Assembly (NCBI RefSeq): GCF_009792235.1
Contig: NZ_CP046973.1
Span: 4,464,001-4,528,000 of the forward strand
Reading direction: 5' to 3'
Origin: Microcystis aeruginosa FD4
GTDB taxonomy: Bacteria; Cyanobacteriota; Cyanobacteriia; Cyanobacteriales; Microcystaceae
Length of the DNA: 64,000 nt
Position numbers and translations under genes: made by a program. Numbering within the stretch: position 1 is the first letter of the stretch; every line of letters begins with the position of its first letter. The notes under the pieces are model-generated. The model worked only from the letters and a program-made list of their open reading frames with translations. It was not told the origin of the DNA and did no database searches. Of the stretch, positions 34,146 through 42,708 are shown piece by piece.

Positions 34146-34792
34146 TAAGATTGAGGTTGAAAATTATCAGGAATATCGAGTTCAAATACTTGGTCATGAA
34201 TCCGAGCCACATAAAACCCTTCTTGCAGAATTTTTTCCCGTAATTCTGGAGATACATGAACCGCCGCTAGTATGCCATAGAGTTTTTTATCTTTGTGTTC
34301 AGGGAAAAAGCTGCGAAAACGTTGCAAAATACTTTTTAATTGTGTAATAGATTCCTCTTTGGCATGGCTTTTAACCTCGACGATATAGGCAGTATTTAGC
34401 TCACCATTGGTATAGGCAAGAACATCAATTTCTAGGTGTTGTCCATCTTTACTGACTCGCACACTAGGACTAACAACTTCCATACCAAAGCGTTGTCTGA
34501 GAATCTTTTCCATTGAAGGAAGGGCAAGTCCTTCGGTAAAGCTGCCAAATTTGGCTCCGAGTCCGCCAATTTGCTGACCTAATTCTTTGAGTTGTTTGTC
34601 AGTTTTCTTCTGTTGTTGGGCGTTTTCCTTCTGTTGTTGACTAACTTCCTTCAATAGTAGGTCAGTCTCCTTCAGTTGTTTGTCAGTTTCTTTTTGAGCG
34701 GCAGTTAATTCGGCCTGAGCGGCAGTTAATTCAGCTTGAGCAGTCGCTAATTCGGCTAAGATTCGCCATACGTCTTCGGATGTAGTTGCCAT
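34142..34792 (-). CDS. DUF3782-type coiled-coil protein with nuclease-like fold
   Basis: 216 aa. Residues about 10-75 form a heptad coiled coil with tandem TAAQAEL and KETDKQLKE repeats. The C-terminal half has EIDVLAYTNGELNTAYIVEVKS, an E-hD-x(n)-E-V-K pattern of the PD-(D/E)xK superfamily. Abundant in cyanobacteria in many copies, often near transposon debris; role unknown. Start ATG 34792. Confidence 0.8.
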   Translation of the reverse strand: MATTSEDVWRILAELATAQAELTAAQAELTAAQKETDKQLKETDLLLKEVSQQQKENAQQQKKTDKQLKELGQQIGGLGAKFGSFTEGLALPSMEKILRQRFGMEVVSPSVRVSKDGQHLEIDVLAYTNGELNTAYIVEVKSHAKEESITQLKSILQRFRSFFPEHKDKKLYGILAAVHVSPELREKILQEGFYVARIHDQVFELDIPDNFQPQSY

Positions 34793-34907
34793 AGATAATT
34801 TTTTCCTGATGTCACCTATTCACTATGTTATCGGATTTCTGTGCTTGCCGAAGGCACTGGGGAGCAGACTGCCGATTAAATTGGGTAAGGTGGAGGCTAA
34901 TTCATAG

Positions 34908-34988
34908 AACAAGAATCACCGCCACCAGCGACTAACATCCCTAATACTTTGATACACTTCTCTTAAAGCGACCTCCTCCCAAAAATGA
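34908..34988 (-). pseudogene. Partial copy of the trypsin-STAND gene 3' end
   Basis: Encodes, on the minus strand, LILHFWEEVALREVYQSIRDVSRWWR then stops a few codons later, compared with LILHFGGVVALREVHQAIREVSRWWK in the intact gene. No upstream part of the gene is present. Confidence 0.68.
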
Positions 34989-35033
34989 AGGATTAAAAGC
35001 AGGTTAGAAATAGTTTTAGAGTAATTATAAGAA

Positions 35034-35228
35034 TTATTCGATAGTTAAACCCGCTTCTTTAACAATCCCTGCCATTGTATGAGCATTAACCGGATTTGCC
35101 TGTGGAATAGTGATAGTCTGTTCTCCATTTGTCATAGTAATATGTTTTCTCTGTCTAGTGATGCGGAATCCTGCTTTTTCAAAGACATTAACAGCGCGTA
35201 GATGATTAATTCTAGGCAATTTTGGCAT
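35034..35228 (-). CDS. hicA: HicA-type mRNA interferase toxin
   Basis: 64 aa double-stranded-RNA-binding-like fold: EKAGFRITRQRKHITMTNGEQTITIP with the catalytic His in RKHITM. Cleaves mRNA in the known family. It follows the HicB-type antitoxin gene by two bases; antitoxin-first order. Confidence 0.86.
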   Translation of the reverse strand: MPKLPRINHLRAVNVFEKAGFRITRQRKHITMTNGEQTITIPQANPVNAHTMAGIVKEAGLTIE

Positions 35229-35230
35229 AC

Positions 35231-35425
35231 TTACCCTACTTCTACATAACGCACTTCAGCATCTTTGTTTAATTCTTCAATTGTCTCTAAATAGTCTTGT
35301 ATCGCTTCTTTGATATTTTCTATAGCTTCTGCTTCAGTGTCTCCCTGTGAACAACATCCGGGTAAACTAGGACACCAAATTGCATAACCTTCTTCGCTTT
35401 GTTTGAGTCGAACTTGATAGCGCAT
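35231..35425 (-). CDS. hicB: HicB-type antitoxin
   Basis: 64 aa: YQVRLKQSEEGYAIWCPSLPGCCSQGDTEAEAIENIKEAI, the partial RNase H-like fold of HicB antitoxins. No separate DNA-binding C-terminal domain, as in short HicB forms. Upstream of and coupled to hicA. Confidence 0.86.
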   Translation of the reverse strand: MRYQVRLKQSEEGYAIWCPSLPGCCSQGDTEAEAIENIKEAIQDYLETIEELNKDAEVRYVEVG

Positions 35426-35481
35426 AAATAGTGACTGTTATAGTTGCATTATCAGTTGATCGTAGCACTTCTAATTGATTT

Positions 35482-35695
35482 ATGAGAATCACCGCCACCA
35501 GCGACTAACATCCTTAATGCCTTGATACACTTCTCTCAAGGCGACCAATCCACCAAAATGAAGGATTAAAGGCGCTAAATTGGGAATAGAATTAACAATT
35601 ATCTTCATTCTCTTTGATTTTTTGACTAATTCATGACTGGTTCGCTGAACGCTGGAAAATGCTAACGTTGATGGGTTATTCATTTGACAGATCAT
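35482..35695 (-). pseudogene. Chimera of a UPF0175/DUF3368 junction and the trypsin-STAND 3' end
   Basis: The minus-strand frame from 35695 starts with sequence like the end of a UPF0175 gene (VQRTSHELVKKSKR). It runs through the DUF3368 start (MKIIVNS, identical to the start of the gene at 36799) and then switches to IPNLAPLILHFGGLVALREVYQGIKDVSRWWR, the C-terminus of the large STAND protein. 35588-35630 is nearly identical to 36778-36820. This is a recombination joint; expression of the 68-residue chimera is doubtful. Confidence 0.65.
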
Positions 35696-36059
35696 AGAGT
35701 TCTAAGCCTTGAATAAAACAAAAATCTCTCAAATTCAATGTATATAGCTTAATATTCTGCACTAATGCTGTTGAGGCAATGATAGCGTCAGGGATGTTGA
35801 GTTTGTGACTGAGGGAGTAGGTTTCCATTAAGTTAATAAATTGATTGGATATTGCGACATCTACAGGAAAGGTATGTAGCAATCCGAGATGTCTTTTGAT
35901 TTTGTTGAGTTCATTTTTATTGATTGCTCCATAATATAATTCGGCTTGAGTAATGGAACTAATGGCTAGTTGATTTAGTCCAATATGGCGAAGCTCTTCG
36001 ATAATCCTATGATTATTTTTATAGAATTCAATGAGGATATTGGTGTCACATAAAATCAT
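35676..36059 (-). CDS. VapC-like PIN-domain toxin
   Basis: 127 aa PIN-domain ribonuclease: MILCDTNILIEFY (first Asp), SSITQAELYYG (Glu) and NIPDAIIASTAL (Asp) with a C-terminal Asp in NLRDF. Start set at ATG 36059, which overlaps the antitoxin stop as ATGA; an upstream ATG at 36077 is in frame but lies inside the antitoxin gene. Toxin of the adjacent antitoxin. Confidence 0.86.
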   Translation of the reverse strand: MILCDTNILIEFYKNNHRIIEELRHIGLNQLAISSITQAELYYGAINKNELNKIKRHLGLLHTFPVDVAISNQFINLMETYSLSHKLNIPDAIIASTALVQNIKLYTLNLRDFCFIQGLELYDLSNE

Positions 36060-36277
36060 CGGTTTTCTTCTCGCCATGCTGCTTCACGGATAGATTTAGG
36101 GGTAATATCCCTGTCTTCCCACAATCCTGCTAGGGCAAAGAAGTCTTGCTCGTTATCAGATAATGTTGTTTGATCTTCGATGATTTCTACAGAGTCAACA
36201 AAATCTAAAGCAGTTAAAATTTTAGAGAGTGTTTCTGCTTTTTCTTGGTCACGAATGTGTACGATTAGTTGTTTCAT
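36056..36277 (-). CDS. Antitoxin partner of the PIN toxin
   Basis: 73 aa: KQLIVHIRDQEKAETLSKILTALDFVDSVEI, then ALAGLWEDRDITPKSIREAAWREENR. The C-terminal ALAGLWEDRDI..REKAW pattern is typical of antitoxins paired with PIN toxins in cyanobacteria. Overlaps the toxin by four bases. Confidence 0.76.
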   Translation of the reverse strand: MKQLIVHIRDQEKAETLSKILTALDFVDSVEIIEDQTTLSDNEQDFFALAGLWEDRDITPKSIREAAWREENR

Positions 36278-36304
36278 GGTAGTTTATTTTGTATTGATTT
36301 GGTA

Positions 36305-36799
36305 TTAATGATCATTGTCTAATTCTGTTTTTAGCCAATTAATCATCGGAGAACTAATACGAATTCCATAATCAACTAACTGTTGTGATAAATCTAAAAT
36401 TTCTTGTTTAGATAGATAACCTGCATAAAAACCAACCAAGAGAATTCCTAATGTTCCTTTGACGGGTAATTCCATAGCTTTGGCAACTCTTCTTGCTAAT
36501 TTCTCATCTATAATTACCCAGTCTGGTTTGATTGAAATTGCCAAGAGAATAACTTCTAATTCTCCTCGATCTAATCCTAGTAATAGCGGTTCAAGAGGAG
36601 ATGATGATGCAACTTCTTGAACTTGAATCCAATTGGCATTTTTGAGTTCTTTTGCCCCCGGTTTATTATCTCCAGCGATGACAATTTCTTGATAAACTGC
36701 CCAAGGAATAATCACTTCATTAAATAGCTGATTAAGAAGATCTAATTGATTAATCAAAGATAAGGCGATGATCGGTGTAGAATTAACAATTATCTTCAT
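36305..36799 (-). CDS. DUF3368 PIN-like toxin
   Basis: 164 aa. IVNSTPIIALSLINQLDLLNQLF, then GLDRGELEVILLA and WVIIDEKLARRVAKAMELPVKGTLGIL; DUF3368 proteins are degenerate PIN-domain nucleases. Overlaps the UPF0175 gene by 17 bases. The first catalytic Asp, DTSP in the paralogue at 32173, is Asn here (NSTP), so activity may be reduced. Confidence 0.85.
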   Translation of the reverse strand: MKIIVNSTPIIALSLINQLDLLNQLFNEVIIPWAVYQEIVIAGDNKPGAKELKNANWIQVQEVASSSPLEPLLLGLDRGELEVILLAISIKPDWVIIDEKLARRVAKAMELPVKGTLGILLVGFYAGYLSKQEILDLSQQLVDYGIRISSPMINWLKTELDNDH

Positions 36800-37073
36800 T
36801 CTCTTTGATTTTTTGGGCTAATTTACGGCTGGTTTGTATTTCTGATTCCCATTCTTCTGCTGTGTAATCAATAATGGAAAAACCATACTCAGAGAGAAGT
36901 GTATAAAATGTATATTTATCGCATCCTAATACTTGTGCGCCGATTCCTGCTGAAATTTTTCCTTCTTGATAAAGATGTCCTAATGTATAAATTATGACTT
37001 TACGAGAGAATGCTTCTTTTTCTTCTCTGGCAGCAATGAGGAGTTCTTCGGGAAATGTTACATTAATGCTCAT
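36783..37073 (-). CDS. UPF0175 antitoxin-like protein
   Basis: 96 aa: SINVTFPEELLIAAREEKEAFSRKVIIYTLGHLYQEGKISAGIGAQVLGCDKYTFYTLL, the UPF0175 fold with a C-terminal HTH. First gene of an intact UPF0175/DUF3368 pair, overlapping its partner by 17 bases. Confidence 0.85.
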   Translation of the reverse strand: MSINVTFPEELLIAAREEKEAFSRKVIIYTLGHLYQEGKISAGIGAQVLGCDKYTFYTLLSEYGFSIIDYTAEEWESEIQTSRKLAQKIKENEDNC

Positions 37074-37155
37074 GAGTGTTTAAAAATAATTTGTTTTTCT
37101 TGATTTTAGCAGGAATAATATCGCTAATTAATTGATGGTTGATAATTAAGATTCT

Positions 37156-37425
37156 CTATATTGTTCTCTTTAGTTGTTTATAAATTTCATCATCGTTTCG
37201 TTTGTCAATCAGCAAGATTTCTAGTGTTTGCTCCTCAACACGATAAACGATTCGATATTCACCAATATCGGCTCTATGATAAGAGTATCCTTTTAACTTT
37301 AGAGAATCTTGGGGATAGGGATTTGTTCTCAGTTCGGTTATTTTTGTGGCTACTTGTTTGGCGTGTTTATCTGGCAGTTTTTTTAAGCGTTTAGTTGCCT
37401 GTCGAGATAGGTTAATCTTAAGCAT
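37156..37425 (-). CDS. RelE/ParE-family toxin
   Basis: 89 aa: LSRQATKRLKKLPDKHAKQV, then KLKGYSYHRADIGEYRIVYRVEEQTLEILLIDKRNDDEIYK. Matches RelE ribosome-dependent mRNA interferases (GEYRIVY core). Start overlaps the antitoxin stop by eight bases. Confidence 0.88.
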   Translation of the reverse strand: MLKINLSRQATKRLKKLPDKHAKQVATKITELRTNPYPQDSLKLKGYSYHRADIGEYRIVYRVEEQTLEILLIDKRNDDEIYKQLKRTI

Positions 37426-37666
37426 TTAAAATTTCTGACAGTAAAGCCTCACTTTCTGTTGTTCCGATAAAACCTTCTTGATGAGCTTTTTCTGCCTGTA
37501 AAGCCAAAAGTTGATTTTCTAACTCGGAAAATCTCTCAAATTCCTCGATTGACAGCACGACTGCAACATTACGTCCCTTTTTTGCTATCTTTACTGGTTC
37601 TCTTCGAGCCAAGTCTAACAGTTCGCCAAAGCGATTTTTTGCTTCTGAGGCTCCTAATGTTTTCAT
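37418..37666 (-). CDS. Phd/YefM-family antitoxin
   Basis: 82 aa: MKTLGASEAKNRFGELLDLARREPVKIAKKGRNVAVVLSIEEFERF, the Phd/YefM DNA-binding fold, with an acidic C-terminal tail that would wrap the RelE toxin. First gene of the pair. Confidence 0.88.
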   Translation of the reverse strand: MKTLGASEAKNRFGELLDLARREPVKIAKKGRNVAVVLSIEEFERFSELENQLLALQAEKAHQEGFIGTTESEALLSEILNA

Positions 37667-37733
37667 AACTAACCTTTATAGAAACTAGCCATTATGACCA
37701 TTTTAGCTATTATAGCAATTATTGACAGGGCAA

Positions 37734-40700
37734 TCACTTCCACCAGCGGCTGACTTCTCTAATTGCTTGATGGACTTCTCTTAAGGCGACCACTCCCCCA
37801 AAATGAAGGATTAAAGGGACTAAGTTGGGAATATTTTGAAGGAAATAAGAACGAGTGAGAGTTCCCAAAGCATGAAGGGTTTTTTCCCATAAGGATTGGT
37901 CAATATTGGCAGGCGTTAACACCTCAGTCAATGCTTGTAATGCCTCTGCACGGTCGGATTCACCGCCAATTGCTCTGGCAACTTCTAAGGCTTCGGGTAA
38001 CACTTCAGGTAAATGGGGAGCTAACCCTGTCAATGCCTCTGCACGGTATCTTTCATCCCTAATGGCTCTGGCAACTGCTAAGGCTTCGGGTAACACTTCA
38101 GGTAAATAGGGAGCTAACCCGGTCAATGCCCTTGCACGGTCGGATTCACCGCCAATTGCTCTGGCAACTTCTAAGGCTTCGGGTAACACTTCAGGTAAAT
38201 AGGAAGCTAACCAGGTCAATGCCTTTGCACGATCGGATTCAGACCAAATAGCTCTGGCAACTTCTAAGGCTTCGGGTAACACTTCAGGGAAATGGGGAGC
38301 TAACCCTCTCAATGCCCAAGCACGGTATCTTTCATCCCTATCCCTAATGGCTCTGGCAACTGCTAAGGCTTCGGGTAACAAACTTTCCGGTAAATAGGGA
38401 GCTAACTCTGTCAATGCCTTTGCACGATCGGATTCAGACCAAATAGCTCTGGCAACTTCTAAGGCTTCGGGTAACACTTCAGGGAAATGGGGAGCTAACC
38501 CTGTCAATGCCTTTGCACGATTGGATTCACCGCCAATTGCTCTGACAACTTCTAAGGCTTCGGGTAACACTTCAGGGAAATGGGGAGCTAACCCTGTCAA
38601 TGCCTTTGCACGATTGGATTCACCGCCAATTGCTCTGACAACTTCTAAGGCTTCGGGTAAGAGATTTTCAGGTAAATGGGGAGCTAACTCTGTCAATGCC
38701 TTTGCACGATCGGATTCAGACCAAATAGCTCTGGCAACTTCTAAGGCTTCGGGTAACACTTCAGGGAAATGGGGAGCTAACCCTGTCAATGCCTTTGCAC
38801 GATTGGATTCACCCCTAATGGCTGAGATAACTTCCAAGGCTTTGGGTAACAAACTTTCTGGTAAATGGGGAGCTAACTCTGTCAATGCCCTTGCACGATT
38901 GGATTCACCCCTAATGGCTGAGATAACTTCCAAGGCTTTGGGTAACAAACTTTCTGGTAAATGGGGAGCTAACCCTCTCCATTCCTTTGGACGGTATCTT
39001 TCATCCGCAACCACTTTGGCAGCTTCTAAGGCTTCGGGTAGCACTTCGGGTAAATGGGGAGCTAACCTTATCAATGCTTCTGCACAATAGGATTTATCCC
39101 CAATCGTTCTAAAAACCGCTAAGGCTTTGGATAACATTTCAGATAAATGGGGAGATAACCCTGTCAATGCCTCTGCACGTTTGTCTTCATTCCCAATTGC
39201 TCTGGCAACTTCTAAGGCTTCGGGTAACACTTCAGGTAAATGGGGAGATAACCCTCTCAATGCCTCTGCACGGTATCTTTCATCCCCAATGGCTCTAGCA
39301 ACCTCTAAGGCTTCGGGTAACAAACTTTCAGGTAAATAGGGAGCTAACCCAGTCAATGCCCTTGTACGGGAGTATTCATCCCCAATGGCTCTAGCAACTT
39401 CTAAGGCTTCGGGTAACACTTCCGGTAAAAGGGGCGCTAACCCGGTCAATGCCCTTGTACGGGAGTATTCATTCCCAATCCCTCTGGCAACTTCTAAGGC
39501 TTCGGGTAACAAACTTTCAGGTAAATAGGGAGCTAACCCTGTCAATGCCTCTGCACGGTTGTATTCATGCCAAATCCCTCTGGCAACTGCTAAGGCTTCG
39601 GGTAACACTTCCGGTAAAAGGGGCGCTAACCCGGTCAATGCCTTTGCACGGGAGTATTCATTCCCAATCCCTCTGGCAACTTCTAAGGCTTCGGTTAACA
39701 CTTCAGGGAAATGGGGAGCTAACCCTGTCAATGCTTTAGCACGGGAGTATTCATCCCCAATGGCTCTAGCAACTTCTAAGGCTTCGGGTAATAAAGTAGG
39801 GGGAAGATAGGGACTAATTGCCTTTAATCTTTCTGCTCGCTTCTCATCATCTTGATTTTGCCTCACATAAGCTAATCCCTGCGCTGGTGTCCAGATTTCA
39901 TACTTAATCAGTTCGGCAATTAATTCCAGTGGAATATTCCCCGCCAAACTATTCAGAGAAGTGGTTATCAACCCATAACGCACCTGTAACCCCATAGACT
40001 GACTAGGATTATTCGCAAAATCAGCTTCCGCCAGTTGCCACGCCCTAGAAACATCCTTAATAAAAGTCGCCGTTTTCCCTTCTTTCTCACATTTGCTATA
40101 CCAACCATTGTTTCCTTCTGCCGTTTCTTCCCTCAGCAATTGATGAATCTCTCCTATCTTTTTCGCCTTTTCCAAATGCCAAATCAATTGATTATAAATG
40201 TAGCCATCATCCTCTAAACTGTGCCATAAACCATTTTTAGTCTGTTTTTGATACCTGCTTAAAAGTTGCCGATTAGCTTCAGAAATCGATAAACCCAAGC
40301 CCGGTAATTGATAATCTCTTTCAGGATGGGGAGAGGCTTGTAAAAGATTACGGGCTAAATCATGTAAGAGGTCATGGACACGATAATTAGCCGTTTGTTC
40401 ACTAGAAACCCCTGTTAATAATAACGCTTTACTGCGTAAATATCTGAGGGTTTTCCTCGCTTCCGTTAACCGACAATTCCATAAAGTCGTTGCCATCTTT
40501 TCCGTAATCGTCACATCATCCGGTAAAACCCCTAACCAAATAAATTGTTGTAATCTTTGGATCGATAAGCGTTTTAAACTGAGATTAAAAGAGGCAATTA
40601 AACTATAATGTTTGCGCTTTTCTTGATTGGCAGTATCTTCAGCTTCCAATCGATCTAATATTTCTAAATGAGCTATTTCTGCCTGTAAATCTTCTAGTAA

Positions 40701-42065
40701 CTCATTCCAAGAAATGCCGTCTTCAATTTGTGCCGCTCCCAATTCCAAAGCTAGGGGTAAATACCCCACAATCTTCGCTAAACTTTTCCTTTGCTCTCGT
40801 TCTTTTGGATTTAACTTACTTCTTAAATAACCCGTTAATAAGGCTAAAGACTGAGTTTCTGTCATCACATCTAAATCATAACGAATTGCCCCTTTAACGG
40901 GAGCTTCCCTCGTTGTTACCAACAATTTACAGCCAGCCCCCGCAACTCGAAACGGTTCAACATCCTCCGCATTCCACAGATCATCTACTACTAATAAGGC
41001 TTTTTTATCTGCTAATAATGTTCTTAATTGTAACGATGCCGCATCAACACCCGTCGGCTTAAAATCATAATCCCCTAATGACTGTATCCAACCATGAAGG
41101 AAGGATAAAATATCCGGTTGTTGCCCTAAAGTTGCCCAGAAAATCCCATCAGGAAAATAAGCTTGAACCTCTTTGTCCCATGCCAACGTCGCCGCTAAAG
41201 TTGATTTACCAATACCTCCTAATCCATAAATCGCACTAATAACTAAAGTTCCTGTATTATCCTTTGCTTCTGATAACAAAAGTTTCTTTAAATCAATACT
41301 CACCTCTGGGCGTTCCACGAAATAAGTCGGTTTAGAAGGGGCTTGATTGCGATAGGAACGAGCCTTAAGATTAACTGAAATAACGGGTTTAGGTTCAGGA
41401 TCAATATCATGGCTTTCTAATATCTCACGCCATTCGGGATTGTCATAAACCCTAGCCAAAGATTCAGCCTCTAAAGATGCCGGACGATCTCTAATTGGCT
41501 GTTTAGATTGTACCCCAATCACTAACCCATGACAAACAATTGCTGATCCCGATGTTCCTTGCCAAGGTGACTGATCTTCTGCTAATCTTTCTAACTGTTC
41601 ATCGGTGGGTTGTATGTCTTGACTATCTTTAATATTTAATAACAAACGGTTATGAGGAACACGATTAGCCACATTAATAGTTCCCTCAATATGTAACCCC
41701 GTGGCGTAGTTTTTATCATCTTCAGCATATCGTAAAAATTGAGGGAAACCCAAAAAGTCAAACTTAACTTTTTCTGCACTGTTAGCATCAGGTAACTGCC
41801 CAAAGCTTACAGGATCACAAATTTCGATAGTTTCTGGTAATTCAACTAAAGCTATATCGATATTATCCGGTGCTTTCCAAATTACTTTAGCGTCTATATC
41901 CTGCTTATCAGAATAGTTTGATGCTGATCTAAATCGTACTTTACAGTTGTTACTATTATCAAATAGATGCCGACAAGTCAAGAGTAAACGTCCCCCAATT
42001 CGATAGGCAGTGCCATACTTAGGGGCAACAATTTCTAAAGCGCGATCGGGTTGGAATTGGGCCAT
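37734..42065 (-). CDS. Trypsin-like protease - NB-ARC (STAND) - 31-residue repeat protein
   Basis: 1443 aa. Residues 1-190: trypsin-like serine protease with complete triad H33 (TCRHLF), D70 (DNIDIAL) and S172 (GTSGS). About 245-560: NB-ARC switch with Walker A GLGGIGKS (281-288), Walker B LLVVDDLW (357-364) and KLLVTTRE. About 560-750: winged-helix and helical linker (VHDLLHDLARNLL). About 760-1390: some 20 tandem units of 31 residues, LPEALEVARAIGDEYSRAKA-LTGLAPHLPEV, TPR/HEAT-like helical pairs. End: IPNLVPLILHFGGVVALREVH. The protease is the likely effector and the repeats the sensor. The trypco2 gene is upstream on the same strand. Confidence 0.9.
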   Translation of the reverse strand: MAQFQPDRALEIVAPKYGTAYRIGGRLLLTCRHLFDNSNNCKVRFRSASNYSDKQDIDAKVIWKAPDNIDIALVELPETIEICDPVSFGQLPDANSAEKVKFDFLGFPQFLRYAEDDKNYATGLHIEGTINVANRVPHNRLLLNIKDSQDIQPTDEQLERLAEDQSPWQGTSGSAIVCHGLVIGVQSKQPIRDRPASLEAESLARVYDNPEWREILESHDIDPEPKPVISVNLKARSYRNQAPSKPTYFVERPEVSIDLKKLLLSEAKDNTGTLVISAIYGLGGIGKSTLAATLAWDKEVQAYFPDGIFWATLGQQPDILSFLHGWIQSLGDYDFKPTGVDAASLQLRTLLADKKALLVVDDLWNAEDVEPFRVAGAGCKLLVTTREAPVKGAIRYDLDVMTETQSLALLTGYLRSKLNPKEREQRKSLAKIVGYLPLALELGAAQIEDGISWNELLEDLQAEIAHLEILDRLEAEDTANQEKRKHYSLIASFNLSLKRLSIQRLQQFIWLGVLPDDVTITEKMATTLWNCRLTEARKTLRYLRSKALLLTGVSSEQTANYRVHDLLHDLARNLLQASPHPERDYQLPGLGLSISEANRQLLSRYQKQTKNGLWHSLEDDGYIYNQLIWHLEKAKKIGEIHQLLREETAEGNNGWYSKCEKEGKTATFIKDVSRAWQLAEADFANNPSQSMGLQVRYGLITTSLNSLAGNIPLELIAELIKYEIWTPAQGLAYVRQNQDDEKRAERLKAISPYLPPTLLPEALEVARAIGDEYSRAKALTGLAPHFPEVLTEALEVARGIGNEYSRAKALTGLAPLLPEVLPEALAVARGIWHEYNRAEALTGLAPYLPESLLPEALEVARGIGNEYSRTRALTGLAPLLPEVLPEALEVARAIGDEYSRTRALTGLAPYLPESLLPEALEVARAIGDERYRAEALRGLSPHLPEVLPEALEVARAIGNEDKRAEALTGLSPHLSEMLSKALAVFRTIGDKSYCAEALIRLAPHLPEVLPEALEAAKVVADERYRPKEWRGLAPHLPESLLPKALEVISAIRGESNRARALTELAPHLPESLLPKALEVISAIRGESNRAKALTGLAPHFPEVLPEALEVARAIWSESDRAKALTELAPHLPENLLPEALEVVRAIGGESNRAKALTGLAPHFPEVLPEALEVVRAIGGESNRAKALTGLAPHFPEVLPEALEVARAIWSESDRAKALTELAPYLPESLLPEALAVARAIRDRDERYRAWALRGLAPHFPEVLPEALEVARAIWSESDRAKALTWLASYLPEVLPEALEVARAIGGESDRARALTGLAPYLPEVLPEALAVARAIRDERYRAEALTGLAPHLPEVLPEALEVARAIGGESDRAEALQALTEVLTPANIDQSLWEKTLHALGTLTRSYFLQNIPNLVPLILHFGGVVALREVHQAIREVSRWWK
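37900..39810 (-). repeat. 93-bp tandem repeat array in the STAND gene
   Basis: About 20 in-frame units of 93 (occasionally 96) bp. Some adjacent units are almost identical in DNA, for example around 38510-38640, where two successive units encode the same EVVRAIGGESNRAKALTGLA peptide. This indicates recent expansion or gene conversion. Confidence 0.9.
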
Positions 42066-42103
42066 AACTTATCGGATTGATGTAACGTATTATTCTGGGA
42101 TGG

Positions 42104-42139
42104 CGATGGGTTACGCTTCGCTAACCCATCCTACAAATT
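42104..42139. repeat. Interspersed palindromic repeat
   Basis: GATGGGTTACGCTTCGCTAA-CCCATCCTAC, also at 5865-5914 and 9292-9336; arms GATGGGTTA and TAACCCATC are complementary. Lies between the trypco2 and STAND genes. Confidence 0.7.
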
Positions 42140-42183
42140 AACTGCTTTGGGGGCAAGCATTGCGTCCCTAGTGGTATAAAATT

Positions 42184-42486
42184 CTAATCGGGAATATCAT
42201 CACTTCCTGTCAATACAGGTTTTCCATCTTTCCAAATGGGTTTAAGGGGAATTTTAATTCTATGGGTTATCGTATCCTTATTGGTGACACCCCCACCCAT
42301 TTCTACTACCCAAAATTTCAGCCCACCTTTGCCTTCTTTCGACTGCTCAACCACAAATTGAACCTCTAATTCAATTTCACCCACTTCAAAGCGAATCTGC
42401 TCACCCTCAGCGGCTAAGATAGATTTACTCAGTTCAACCCGCAATGCTTCTAAGGTTTCTCGAAGTCCAACTTTATTGATGGCCAT
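42184..42486 (-). CDS. Trypco2 (trypsin-co-occurring domain) protein
   Basis: 100 aa: LRETLEALRVELSKSILAAEGEQIRFEVGEIELEVQFVVEQ ... KFWVVEMGGG ... THRIKIPLKP. This is the trypco2 pattern, a small domain described by its co-occurrence with trypsin-like effectors of conflict systems. It lies 118 bases upstream of the trypsin-NB-ARC gene, separated by a short palindromic repeat. Probably regulates or marks substrate for the protease; mechanism unknown. Confidence 0.8.
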   Translation of the reverse strand: MAINKVGLRETLEALRVELSKSILAAEGEQIRFEVGEIELEVQFVVEQSKEGKGGLKFWVVEMGGGVTNKDTITHRIKIPLKPIWKDGKPVLTGSDDIPD

Positions 42487-42708
42487 ATTAATTCTCTAGT
42501 TATTTTTGAAAGATGCAAACAAAAACCCTTTCAACTCTATCGTTTTTCTGAAACATTAGGGCAGAGGGATTGCCTTTCCCAAATTGAGATAATAGCCCAA
42601 TCCGATCGCTAAGGGAAGCGCAGGTTGGGAAAAGACATCGCCATTCGGAGCCATTACCGACCTGAACAAGGAAATTACAGATTTTTTCAAGCTAGGATCA
42701 AAGATTTT

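Noticed and set aside
35489..35695. 68-aa protein as a genuine gene
   Set aside because: It is a chimera of two neighbouring gene ends made by recombination; no evidence that it is selected as a protein.
37906..39810. Several plus-strand open frames with Ser/Lys-rich repeats
   Set aside because: They are antisense shadows of the 93-bp repeat array of the STAND gene.
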